Assembly: GCA_035559595.1 (NCBI GenBank)
Contig: DATMBF010000005.1
Span: forward strand, 124,001 to 188,000
Direction: 5' to 3'
DNA: 64,000 bases
From: DATMBF01 sp035559595
Lineage (GTDB): Bacteria; Bacteroidota; Ignavibacteria; UBA10030
This document shows positions 33,463 through 44,100 of the stretch, piece after piece. A program made the translations under genes and the position numbers. The notes beneath the pieces are model-generated. The model was not told the origin of the DNA and did not search any database. It saw only the letters and a list, made by a program, of their open reading frames with translations. How positions within the stretch are numbered: position 1 is the first letter of the stretch; each line of letters opens with the position of its first letter.

Positions 33463-33495
33463 AAAAAAATGCCCCACTTCTCTGAAGTGAAAGGG
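33463..33495 (-). terminator. Rho-independent terminator of the CHASE2 cyclase
   Basis: Read on the minus strand, stem CACTTC/GAAGTG with a 3-nt loop, extended by a C/G run across a bulge, is followed by CATTTTTTT. It lies 43 nt past the cyclase stop and faces the plus-strand terminator next to it. Confidence 0.8.
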
Positions 33496-33537
33496 GGGGA
33501 GAAACGGACTTTCATTTTTGGAGTAGCTGCTTATGAC

Positions 33538-35736
33538 CTACTTCTGTTGCAACACAAACACGCCGCTCCAATTTGCGTCTGGGGGATTAAGCTTGTACAA
33601 TTGCATGCGGTCGATATAGAGCTGGCAGACAGGATCCTCGGGCTTATACTGCATGGCGTGCTCCATATAGGCAATCCCTTCATCCCACTGCCTCTTGTGA
33701 TAGCATGTAATTCCTTCCCGGTAGCTATCCAGAAAATACTTCATGTTATCAGAAAGTGGTCGATCGGCGGCGGCGATCAGTTCATAAATCCGAACCGGCT
33801 CGGTTTTTCCGACCACAATGACTTTGTCGATCTCGCGGGCAACCACCTTTTTCGCAACCTTGAGATAGGTCATTTCACTGATGAGGATATATGTGCCGTA
33901 CTGCTTGTTGACGCCTTCAAGCCGGCTCGCAAGATTCACGCTATCGCCCATCGCCGTGTAGTTGAATTTCTGATCGGATCCCATATTCCCCACAACGCAG
34001 AGTCCGGTGTTTATTCCTACCCTTTGCTTAATTGTTACATCCCCGAATTTCCTCCATCGAGGCGCGAGCGAATCAAGCTTCGCTTGCATTTCCAATGCCG
34101 CAAGGCACGCATGAAACGGCGCATCTGGATCCGGCAATGGTGCCCCCCAGAAGGCCATAATGGCATCTCCAATAAACTTATCCACCGATCCCCGATTCCT
34201 CATAATGATATTGGTCATTTCCGTCAAATAAACATTCAAAAGTTTTACGAGGTTTTCGGGACCAAGCGTTTCGGAGATCGTTGTGAACCCCTTGACGTCT
34301 GAAAAAAGCAGTGTCACTTCGCGCATCTCGCCGCCAAGCTTCATCTTCGTCGGATCATTGATTAACTCCCGCACAACGGCGCGATCAACGTACTTCTCAA
34401 ACATATTTGTGATCATCCGCTTCTGCTTACCTTCGGTCGCGGCCCTGTAGGCAACGGTTCCCAAGAAGCATGTGAACATCGCAAACACGGGTTCGATAAC
34501 GTTATACCAGGTATTCCCCTGAGCAAATGCAAAGTAAGCAAACGTAAAGTAGACAACGGTAAGAATCACCAGCGCTATCGTTCCAGTTTTCATTGGCCGG
34601 TGGTTGGCCACGAAGGAGATGCCAATGGTAATCAACAGGAGAATAACGAACTGCACCGCACCGGTAGCCGGATAGATGAAGTTGTTCGTCACAATCATGT
34701 CATAGACGTTTGCGTGCGCAACGTACCCTGGGGCGCGTTCGGAAAACGGCATGGGATAATAGTCGCCGACGGCTCGTGCCGTGGGCCCGATGATGCACAC
34801 CTTGTTCTTGAACTGCTCAAAGAACTGCATGTCTTGATCCCGAAAGGCCTGGAGAACATCATAAAACGAGACCGAGGGAAGATTCTCGTAGGGTCCGATG
34901 TAATTGATCAGGACATCGCCCTGGTGATCTGTGTCGAACGTAATCGGACCGGCCTTGACGGTCGTTCCGTCCTCCGTCGTTGTGAAGGAAATTTGATTTG
35001 GTCTAATCTTGAGGGTGTGGAGGGCGAGGGCAAGACCGAGGGTGGGGTAAAGCCGTCCAGCGTACTCCACAAAGGCGGGAACAGAGCGAATACTCCCATC
35101 TGGCGAGGGATGGAGAGTGGCATCACCGACGCCAGTTGAGACATCTGCCAATTCCTTGAACGGAAAGTCATTGATCAAGGGAGCTCGAAAGAAGGAATGC
35201 GTCGGAGGTGCAGGAATTCCAAATCTTCCAATGACGTGGTGTGCGGTGCTGTCGACATCTCGTGCGGAGATTGCTTCTCGTGACGTTTGGGCTGGAATAA
35301 ACGGACCGATAATTTGGAACGTCCCCTGCGTTGCTCGAAGCATCTCCACCATTTTTTGTGCTTCTTCAATCTCTTTCTCCGTCGGCTCAGCCGAGAAGAT
35401 ATCGAGCGCCACGGCTTTAGCTCCTCCGATATCAGGACGGCTCAGCAACGTCATTACCGCTCCAATCTGGTCGCGTGGAATCGGGTAGTTCATCTGCTGG
35501 ATGGTGTATTCGTCGATCCGAATCATGACAACATCGCCGGCATGGGGACGCTCTCCGCGCACACGCATGAGCGCATCATACCCCTTCTGCTCGATGTTTC
35601 TGAAGATGTCGGTCCCGAGCGTATCGAGAAGGAGCGTGGTGTTAAAGAGAATATAGGTGAGAATGACCGTGCCAAGGGCAAAACCCAAGGCGACTCCGGA
35701 TTTCTTAAGGTCAAGGTTCAGTTTGATGGTAGCCAT
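33538..35736 (-). CDS. CHASE2-domain adenylate cyclase with C-terminal TPR-like tail
   Basis: A 732-residue membrane cyclase. One N-terminal helix (about 13-35) leads to a large extracytoplasmic CHASE2 sensor (about 40-385, with YDALMRVRGERPHAGDVVMI and the C-terminal FKNKVCIIGPTARAVGD). Three helices (about 395-485) and the class III cyclase domain (about 515-690) follow. Catalytic residues are present: FSDVKGF, VDKFIGDAIMAFWGAP and NYTAMGDSVNLASRL. The last 45 residues (YHKRQWDEGIAYMEHAMQYK) form a single TPR-like unit. An open frame extends to 36048, but homology and the membrane topology start at MATIKLNLDL, so I placed the start at 35736. It diverges from the CsgG/T9SS operon and may control it through cAMP. 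Confidence 0.9.
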   Translation of the reverse strand: MATIKLNLDLKKSGVALGFALGTVILTYILFNTTLLLDTLGTDIFRNIEQKGYDALMRVRGERPHAGDVVMIRIDEYTIQQMNYPIPRDQIGAVMTLLSRPDIGGAKAVALDIFSAEPTEKEIEEAQKMVEMLRATQGTFQIIGPFIPAQTSREAISARDVDSTAHHVIGRFGIPAPPTHSFFRAPLINDFPFKELADVSTGVGDATLHPSPDGSIRSVPAFVEYAGRLYPTLGLALALHTLKIRPNQISFTTTEDGTTVKAGPITFDTDHQGDVLINYIGPYENLPSVSFYDVLQAFRDQDMQFFEQFKNKVCIIGPTARAVGDYYPMPFSERAPGYVAHANVYDMIVTNNFIYPATGAVQFVILLLITIGISFVANHRPMKTGTIALVILTVVYFTFAYFAFAQGNTWYNVIEPVFAMFTCFLGTVAYRAATEGKQKRMITNMFEKYVDRAVVRELINDPTKMKLGGEMREVTLLFSDVKGFTTISETLGPENLVKLLNVYLTEMTNIIMRNRGSVDKFIGDAIMAFWGAPLPDPDAPFHACLAALEMQAKLDSLAPRWRKFGDVTIKQRVGINTGLCVVGNMGSDQKFNYTAMGDSVNLASRLEGVNKQYGTYILISEMTYLKVAKKVVAREIDKVIVVGKTEPVRIYELIAAADRPLSDNMKYFLDSYREGITCYHKRQWDEGIAYMEHAMQYKPEDPVCQLYIDRMQLYKLNPPDANWSGVFVLQQK

Positions 35737-36253
35737 GGCGACCCAATTCGTGGTGTGAAAATGCTCGAAAAAACCGCCGTAATGTAAGAATGGACTCAGC
35801 CAAAAGCAACAGAAGGAGATGGCGAAGCAATTTGAGAAGAATCTGCGCTTGTCAAATCCCTCCCTGCTAAATGCCATGAACGACAGGCTCTTCCAGCATT
35901 CATCATGTATTACTGTATCCGTCGATCCGGTCATTCGATTGGCTTCCTTGACATGCATACCCTCTTTTGATATATTGGCTCTACGTTTGGCAGGTCGGTT
36001 GTTAAACCATCCACTATAGTTTGCGACAGTTTGCGCAAGAAAGCGCACCGCTTCCTTCGTCTGGTACCCATTTCCACCACAATGGTTTGGCGTTCCTTCG
36101 ATTCAGTCTTCGGTTGTTGCGTTTGCTCTCCGGTGATCATCCTCACATATTCTTCCGCTGAAAAACGGGTATTTTGTGTAGTTGACGATCAGCGGGGCGG
36201 GAGAACCGTTTGCAGTGCACAGTTAACTACTCTCAACATTTCCGGTCAACACT
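35737..36253. other. 517-nt divergent intergenic region, cyclase / CsgG-T9SS operon
   Basis: No convincing gene is present on either strand. On the cyclase side a weak minus-strand promoter candidate is TTGCTT (35804-35809) with TTACAT (35782-35787), spacing 16 nt. On the operon side lies the CRP-like site and -10 described separately. The length and the two facing signals suggest a regulatory hub between a cAMP-producing enzyme and the surface-protein operon. Confidence 0.5.
36132..36175 (+). promoter_or_regulatory. candidate CRP-type site with class II-like promoter of the CsgG/T9SS operon
   Basis: GGTGA-TCATCC-TCACA (36132-36147) matches the CRP consensus TGTGA-N6-TCACA at nine of ten positions. 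A TATTTT -10 hexamer lies at 36170-36175, which puts the palindrome centre about 42 bp upstream of the predicted start site, the class II activation position. No TTG -35 is present at the expected place, as usual in activator-dependent promoters. Such a match is expected once or twice by chance in 64 kb, so position is the stronger argument. Confidence 0.4.
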
Positions 36254-36859
36254 ATGCACACTAAAGCCCCATCAAACCTCCCCTTGTTGGTCGCCATTGC
36301 AGCTTGTTTGAACTTTGCATTATCCACGGACGCTTCGGCGCAACGGAGAGGAGATACTCTCTCCGTTGGGGACGAGGCCCCAAAATTCTTGCTCCGCGAG
36401 GCGATGACGAACGAGCCGACGTATCTGAGCGATTACTGCGGAAAAGTTCTTCGTCAACCGTGGAAAAAGCGAGAGCGGAATGCCGTCGTGATCAGCTTCT
36501 GGGCTTCGTGGTGTGAACCCTGTAAGATCGAAATCCCACTCCTCATGCGGATGGCTGAGGAGTTTAAAGACAAACCGGTGAAAATTTTCCTCGTCAACAC
36601 GAGGGAGACAAAAGACATGACGGAAGATTCCATTCGGGCTGTGATGAAGCGGCGGGGTTACACGCTTCCGTGTCTCCTTGACGTGACGGGGACAGTTGCC
36701 GATCGGTACACGGTTCGTGGTCTCCCGATGATTGTTGTCGTCGATAAGTTCGGGGTGGTACGGAAGATCAACCGCGGCTATCATGAGAACTTCCATACCG
36801 AAATTGCGGAATTGCTCCGGGAGCTCATTCAGGAAGATGAGGCGGCGGTGAGCAAATGA
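36254..36859 (+). CDS. exported TlpA/ResA-like thiol-disulfide oxidoreductase
   Basis: A 201-residue thioredoxin-fold protein with a signal peptide (about 1-29, ending DASAQ) and the active site WASWCEPC (C87, C90). The cis-Pro segment GLPMIVVVD follows at about 156-164. Between the usual YCGK and the FWASWC strand lies a basic insert (RQPWKKRERN). TlpA-like proteins reduce disulfides in the periplasm for cytochrome c or envelope protein maturation. As first gene of the operon it may keep exported partners in the correct redox state. 33 nt separate it from the first CsgG-like gene. Confidence 0.88.
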   Translation: MHTKAPSNLPLLVAIAACLNFALSTDASAQRRGDTLSVGDEAPKFLLREAMTNEPTYLSDYCGKVLRQPWKKRERNAVVISFWASWCEPCKIEIPLLMRMAEEFKDKPVKIFLVNTRETKDMTEDSIRAVMKRRGYTLPCLLDVTGTVADRYTVRGLPMIVVVDKFGVVRKINRGYHENFHTEIAELLRELIQEDEAAVSK

Positions 36860-36891
36860 TCTTCGTTCCCACTAATCCCCAAGGACTTTCC

Positions 36892-37383
36892 ATGAACCGC
36901 ATACTCCTTCTTGCAACTATCCTTACTCTCTTCATTGTCTCATGCACCCCCTCAAAGAAAGCCGCTTCTGGACCTAAGTTCACAGTGGCTGTTCTGGATT
37001 TCGAGGCGCGGGCTGGTGTGAAACCGGAAGAGGCGCTGACCATGCGGGATGCCTTCTCCACGTTGCTGCAGCAAACAGGACGGTTTACGGTTGTCGACCG
37101 GAGTCAGACCGAGAAAGTTCTCACCGAGCAACAGTTCCAGGCAATGCAATCGGGAGACGTCTCCGCGATGGGGAAGATGCTCGCCGTGAGAAAATTCGTT
37201 GCCGGTTCAGTGGGTAAGCTGGGTGAAGACTATATTTTCAATATCAAGATGACCGACGTTGAGACGGCGGGAATCGATTTTGCGATTTCGAAACGCTTCA
37301 ACGGGGATATCGAAGATGTCGTTGAAGATCTCTTCCCGGAAATGGTGCAAGAGATTCTTAAAGCTGTCGATCAGAAGAAATAA
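36892..37383 (+). CDS. CsgG/LpoB-like lipoprotein
   Basis: A 163-residue lipoprotein: signal peptide ending in the lipobox IVSC (Cys19), then a CsgG-type domain. The typical features are VAVLDFEARAG at the first strand, TGRFTVVDRSQTEKVLTEQ, and VRKFVAGSVGKLGEDYIFN. It is much shorter than the curli pore CsgG and lacks its channel-forming inserts, so it resembles LpoB or the accessory FlgO/FlgT folds. An in-frame ATG at 36856 lies upstream, but the one at 36892 gives the proper lipoprotein signal and has AAGGAC before it. Confidence 0.85.
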   Translation: MNRILLLATILTLFIVSCTPSKKAASGPKFTVAVLDFEARAGVKPEEALTMRDAFSTLLQQTGRFTVVDRSQTEKVLTEQQFQAMQSGDVSAMGKMLAVRKFVAGSVGKLGEDYIFNIKMTDVETAGIDFAISKRFNGDIEDVVEDLFPEMVQEILKAVDQKK

Positions 37384-37439
37384 GTAGAGTCAGAGCTTAC
37401 GGGGAAGCTCTACACCACTCCAAAACCCAGGGAGGCTTT

Positions 37440-38147
37440 ATGGTATTCCGCTTTGCTTCGATGCGCTTCATGCGCATAGTTGTTCCACCGCTCCTTGTTG
37501 TTTTTCTTACGACGCCCCTTTGGACACAGACTCGCCAGGCACAACAGCGGCCGCAAAAGCTCAATGTCGCCGTGCTCGATTTCGATGCTCGAGCTGGCAT
37601 ATCCGCTGCAGAAGCGGCTACACTCTCTGACGCCTTTTCCGCCCAATTGGTGGAGACGGGCGAGTTCACGGTCGTGGATCGTAATCGTATCAAAGCTGTG
37701 CTGCAGGAACAGGGTTTCCAGCAAACAGAGGCATGCTCTCAGGTCGAGTGCGTCGTAGAAGCCGGTCGTATCTTGAACGTGCAGAGGATGTTTGCCGGAA
37801 CGATCGGCAAGATCGGTCGGACGTTTAACGTTACGGTGCAGGTCATAGACGTTGAGACGGCTCAGATCAGCATCAGCAAGAGCCGTCAGCATAGCGGTGC
37901 CATTGAGGAACTGCTTTCGGATGTCATTCCCGACATTGCGGCGGAGATGTCCAGCGAGCTAACTGGCAAGCGGGTGAGGACGAGCGTCGCGACAACGAGT
38001 ACCGGTACGAGCTGGCTCTGGTATGCGCTTGGGACAGCTGTGATCGCAGGAGGCGGGGTTGCAGCCTATGTGCTGCTGGCGAAAAAAGAGGATAAGGTTG
38101 AGCCATCGGAGCCGCTTCCGTCGCCACCGCCTTTTCCGGGAAACTGA
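37440..38147 (+). CDS. CsgG-like protein with C-terminal membrane helix
   Basis: A 235-residue paralogue of the preceding gene: VAVLDFDARAGISAAEA and TGEFTVVDRNRIKAVLQEQ match it closely. The N-terminal hydrophobic stretch (about 10-29) looks like a signal peptide without lipobox Cys. The CsgG-type domain (about 40-165) has an extra Cys pair (EACSQVECV). A Ser/Thr-rich linker, a membrane helix (about 191-213, WLWYALGTAVIAGGGVAAYV) and a Pro-rich tail follow. It therefore may be anchored at its C-terminus, unlike its lipidated neighbour. 57 nt and 48 nt separate it from its neighbours. Confidence 0.83.
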   Translation: MVFRFASMRFMRIVVPPLLVVFLTTPLWTQTRQAQQRPQKLNVAVLDFDARAGISAAEAATLSDAFSAQLVETGEFTVVDRNRIKAVLQEQGFQQTEACSQVECVVEAGRILNVQRMFAGTIGKIGRTFNVTVQVIDVETAQISISKSRQHSGAIEELLSDVIPDIAAEMSSELTGKRVRTSVATTSTGTSWLWYALGTAVIAGGGVAAYVLLAKKEDKVEPSEPLPSPPPFPGN

Positions 38148-38195
38148 GTATCACTGCAAGTTAAACGAGTTGTTCCTAATCGGAGGCTTCTGCTT

Positions 38196-41100
38196 ATGGG
38201 ACTTTTCTTACGACTTCTACCACTGTTGATGATTCCGGCCCTCCTCCCCAGCCAGGATATCCTCAATTATCGATTCGTTACGAAAAGCGTTACCTACACA
38301 CAGGTTAATGGATCGGCAGGTTCCACCGTTCCCGCGCTTTCCGGTGGGGACCTTGATGATGGATTCTACAATACAATCCCAATCGGTTTTACTTTCAAAT
38401 ACCTCGGGGCAAATTACACAACGATTTCGGCAGCTACAAATGGTTGGATAACATTTGGGCAACTCATTAGTGATGCATGGTTGAATAACAATCTAGAAAC
38501 AGGAGGCATACGGCCGGTTGTCGCGCCGCTTTGGGACGATCTGGGACTTGGAATCGTAGGCGCTGCGTTTTCTTACAAGACTGAAGGGGTGGCTCCCAAT
38601 CGCGTCTTCACAGCCGAATGGCTAAATGTTGCCTGGAATTTTTCTTCGTCCACGGCTGCAATATCATTTCAGCTAAAATTGTACGAAACTTCCAATGCCA
38701 TTGAATTCATCTACCGCCAGGAAGCCGGCGCCATTACTTCTGGCTCCGCCTCTATTGGGATCACTGCAACAGGTACAGGTTCTGGCGGCACGTATCTTTC
38801 TCTCTCGAATACAAGTACTTCTCCTTCTGTAAGTTCAACGATATCCACGAACACGATAGCGACTAAACCCGCTACAGGTCAAGTCTACCGCTTTGAACCT
38901 TCCGAGCCACAAATCACTTCGGTTTCTTCTTTCTCCGGTTCTGCTGGAGCAAGCATTACGATCAATGGCAGCGGATTTGCAACGGCGACAGTGAGTAATG
39001 CCGTCTATTTCGGAGGCGTGAAGGCTACCGTTACAAACGCAAGCCTCTCGTCATTGACAGTTACTGTACCCGCAGGAGCCGACTACGGTCCAATACGTGT
39101 TACTAACCTGATCACTGGTCTCACAGGGTCCACTGCTCAATTCTTCATGCCAACGTATTCCGGCGGCGGCAACATTACAACTGGTGCTTTTGCAGCAAAG
39201 GCCGATTCTATCACAGGCGGCTCACCAGAAGGAGTTGCCGTGGGCGATATCGACGGCGATGGAAAACCAGACGTTGTTGTGGCCAACTTTGGCAGCAACA
39301 CAGTTTCTGTTTTCCGTAATACGACGGCTTCTGGGTCGTTGACATTTGCATCGAAGGTAGACCTGACAGTTGGCAGTGGTCCGTATGACGTTGCGTTGGG
39401 AGACATCGATGGCGACGGGAAACTCGATATTGTGACCGGGAACTACTCGGCAGGCACAATTTCTGTGCTGAGGAACCAGAGCCCTGTGGGCGGCATTTCA
39501 TTTGCGCCGAAAGTTGACTCCTTAGCGGGGAGTGAACCGTACAGTGTAGCGATCGCTGACTTTAACAGAGACGGTAAGCTCGATATTGTCGCTGCAAACT
39601 ACAGCACCCTCACTGTCTCCGTATTACGCAATCAGAGTTCTCCAGGATCGATTTCTTTGCAGTCGAGGGTGCCATTCGCAAGTGGGAATGGTCTCTATCC
39701 AGTGGCTGTAGGGGATATTGATGGAGATGGGGCGGCGGATATCGTTGTCACCAACCAAAGCGACAACAATGTTTCGGTGCTGAGAAATACGAGTACTCCC
39801 AGCACGATTTCCTTTGCCGCAAGGGTAAACTTTGTGACTGGGACGACGCCTGGTGGAATTGGAATAGGTGACCTGGACGCAGACGGAAAACTGGATCTCG
39901 TTATTGCTAATCGGAATAGCAATACCATTTCATTGCTCAGGAATACAAGCAGCATCGGTGCTCCGAGCTTCGCGCCAAAGGCTGACTCAACGACTGGTTC
40001 ATACCCGGCCAGTGTCGCACTTGGTGACATCAATGGGGACGGCAAGTTAGACGTAGTTGTCACCAACGCTTCCTCATACACGCTTTCAGTCTTCCGAAAC
40101 ACCAGCAGTGGTTCCATTTCGCTCTCAAGCAGAGTGGATTTTGCGACGGGCATTTATCCGTGGGGTGTTATTGTAGCAGATCTCACCGAGGATGGGAAAC
40201 CGGATATTGGAGTTGCCAGCTCAGGTTCAAATCAACTCTCACTCTATCGTAATACGATCTTTGTTCCGTCGACGCTCACCTTTCAGGTTGATGCCCGGCC
40301 GGCGATGGCGTGGGGAAGATTCAATCCCATCCGAGGGGATTCTCTCATTGTGCGTGGAGACAAATCTCCGTTAACGTTTTCGACAAACAGCTATGTTCTG
40401 ACAGATTCACTACCCGCTGATTCGCTCTATACGGTTACTGTTACCTTCGATACATTAGGGTCCTTGAACTTCAAATACGCTATTCGTCACGACGGATTTG
40501 ATATCTGGGAATTTGACAGTGCGGGGGCTGGAGGTAACCGACTCGCGACCCTGAGCTCGGGGAGTTTCAATCTCGCGCCTGTTTCATTCTCTGGCCTTCC
40601 TGGATACCAGAGAAATGTTGGTGAATACCCTCGCAGTACCAATACCGTGGCATTGATTCGGTTGAATGAAAATCTCTCGAATGAGCAATATCATGTTGCC
40701 AACAGCGGACAGATCATGTTTGATTATAGTGGGAGAGGCAATCACGGGTATTTGCGAGGAACAACGCTTCAGCCAGGGAGATTCGGCAACTCCCGAGGAT
40801 TCGCCGGCCCGTCGGATTACGTTGAGGTGTTACACCATCCATCGCTGAACGTGGGGACAGGTGATTTTACCGTAGAATCGTGGGTCAAGTTTACAAATAC
40901 GAATGACCAGCGGATTGTCCATAAGCTTGCCGGTGCAGTGGGATACAGCCTATGGCTTACCAACGGAACAGCAAGAGCGTTCATCTATGATGGAACTAAT
41001 ACAGCAAATATTCAGGGGACCAGATTGATCAATGATAATCGTTGGCACCATGTTGCTGCTGTGAGAGAAGGGACATTGCTGAAACTCTATGTTGACGGAA

Positions 41101-44100
41101 TCCCCGACGGTGCAACATCCGCATCTGCGGTTGGGTCTCTTAGCAATAGCGATCCATTGATTCTTGGACACACCATCACCCCCGGCTTCTCGGGTCAACT
41201 TGATGAAGTTCGGATTTCCAACATCGCTCGTCAGCCAAACGAGTTCAATCTCCAGCTTCCGCCGCGCAACCTTGCGGCCACGCCGGGAAGTGGCTCCATA
41301 AGCTTAAACTGGCAGAATGGCGGAGGCGCCGTTGGACTCTTGCGCTATCGAATTTACCGCGGCTTGGACTCGACAAGCATGTCGCAGGTCGACTCGACGA
41401 CGCTCACCAGCTATACCAATACCGGTCTTACTGCGGGGACGCGGTATTTCTATCGAGTGACAGCGGTTGATTCGACGGGATTTGAGAGCATCAAGAGCTT
41501 CGCGACGAGCGCACAACCTGTTGCTTTCATCGGGGAAATTGAACCTAACAGCACGGCAGGTCAAGCAAACCGGATTGCCTACGGAGATTCTGTGACAGCG
41601 TCGATTCAACCATCGGGAGATGTAGACTACTTCAAATTCACGGGTGCAGCTGGCGACACCATCGAATTTGCACTGCGCAATAGGGGGACGTCGGATTTGA
41701 GCGGGTTTGTCGAATTGTACGATAGTGCATCTGGCAGTTATCGATGGGGCGAGTATTCCTTCCCCGGTGCAACAAAAAGATACTTTGTCTATCCCATAAC
41801 GCAGAATGGTACCTACTACCTTCGTTATTCATCGTTCTATAACTCTCCAACGTCATTCCCAAATTCCCTTCAAAGGGAATTGCAGCGTCTGGGAGAACAG
41901 CAAACAGGTTTTAGTTCTGAGTCCGCTGCCTCACCTGACACCGGTGCGTATGGATTCACATTGAGAAGATTTGTTGCTGGTCGACCGGTGGTTCATGACT
42001 ACGTGTATTACGGTCTGCTGTTTTGGAACTCAATCACATTGGTTAGCTATGTCAATCCGCGCGGCCAACCAACGAATGTCACCTTCCATTACGGGCCTAC
42101 GCCATCGTTAGGGCTATCTGCTGCAGCTCCCGGCCCCGTAAGTAACATCTATACCACCCGCGTCGAAAGTAATCCTATAACAGGTTTGACCCCAAGTACT
42201 ACGTATCACATGCGTGCGTCGGCGTCAAATGCCAGTGGTTCAGATACTTCTGCTGCTACGGCGAGTATTACAACCCCTCCTTCTCCCGAAGGATGGGTGC
42301 AGAAGACTGTTCCTTTGCCCGGTTATCTGTTTGGAGTGTCGTTTGCGACATCCCAAACTGGAATGACGGTTGGGGAAAATGGACGAGTATTCCATACGAC
42401 TGACGGGGGAAATACCTGGACTTCCCGCCCTGCTCCAACCTCGGATTGGCTCTGGGGCGTCTGGATGATTGACCAGAATACGGCGGTCATTGTGGGGGAT
42501 TATGGAGTCATCTACCGAACGACCAATGCCGGAATCAGCTGGTCAATGGTGACAAATCCGACAACGGCAACTCTGTGGAAGGTAAAGTTCGTGAATGCCA
42601 ACCTTGGCTTGGCGGTCGGCGATAATGGCGTTATCCTCAGGACGTTAGATGGCGGGTTGTCCTGGAGCCAAGTCACGACCGGGACAGGACAAGATCTCCG
42701 GGGAATTCATTTTGTTGATGCAAATACGGCATATGTTGTTGGGTCGGGTGGAACTTTGTTGAGAACAGTGGATGGCGGAGCAAGCTGGACATCAGTGCCA
42801 ACCGGTATTACGTACGGTCTGTATGCGGTGTGGTTTAAGGATGCGAATACGGGATTCGTGACAGGACAACTTTCCGATATTCGGCGAACAACCGATGGCG
42901 GTGTTAGTTGGACGAGCGTTGCGACCGGTGCACCCGACTATTTGCTGGATGTCGCTTTTGCTGACCCGACCACGGGACTTGTCGTGGGTGGCAGTGGAAC
43001 AATCGTCCGGACGAATGATGGAGGGACTACTTGGTTCCTCGAACAGAGTGGCACGTACAACTGGCTGCGCAGCGTGGACGCTAAGAATCCCACCTGGCTT
43101 GCTGTGGGTGACTGGGGTGCAATGGTGAGGAAGCAGGGACCTTCTCCTGAAGTCGAACCCAACAATACATCATCGGGAGCGCAACCCATTACCTATGGAG
43201 ATGAAGTCGACGGAGTTATAGACCCTAACAACGATATCGACTACTTCCAGTTCACGGCAGCGGCCAATGATACAGTCGAAATCTATGTAAAGAATAGAGC
43301 AGGGTCAGACCTCGACGGTCTGGTGGAACTCTATGATGCGGGGGGGACGCAACTTAAAGCTAACGACGATTTCCACTACGATGGATTCGAGAACAACGAC
43401 TCGCGCATCGTGTATGCTTTTGCCCAGCCGGGAACTTACTATATCCGCTTCCGGTGGTGGGCTACGGGTGGAACATTCCCCAACCGGAGCGATGAGGGAT
43501 CTTCACCGAAATCCGTTCGCTCCCTCCAGTCTGCAAATTTGAGAGTCGCTGATCCTTTCTGGACGTACAGACTCTCGCTCAAAAAAGTAGGAGTTCAACG
43601 TCCCGCTGTTACAACTCACGATCCCGACATTTATGTAAGAAGCCTGATGTCGAACTTCGCTTTGGTTTCAGGTTTTGTCTATCCTAACGGAAGCCCTACG
43701 ACCGTAACGCTTCGATGGGGAAGCTCACCGACGAGTCTATCGAATACCGCATCGATCCTGCAAGGAACGGTGACGGGATTGGATATCAACTACGTCACGG
43801 CGCCAATGACGGGTCTTACGCCGTTAACAACCTACTATTATCGTCTCGTGGCTTCGAACGCCCTTGGCACAACAGAAGGTGAAATTCGATCTATCACCAC
43901 ACCCCCTCCCCCGGAAGGCTGGGCGCCACGCATAGGGAACACCTTCGAACTCCTCTATGATGTCAACTTCCCCGACGCGAACACGGGCTACGCAGTCGGC
44001 AGAAATGGGACGATAGTCAAGTCAACAAACGGTGGAGTGAATTGGACGAACATTAGTAGCGGAAACGGCTTGTCGAATTCCCTGTTCGGCGTGTGGTTCA

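Noticed and set aside
33469..34302. Plus-strand frame of 277 codons
   Set aside because: It lies antisense to the catalytic end of the CHASE2 cyclase and starts inside a terminator; no family resemblance.
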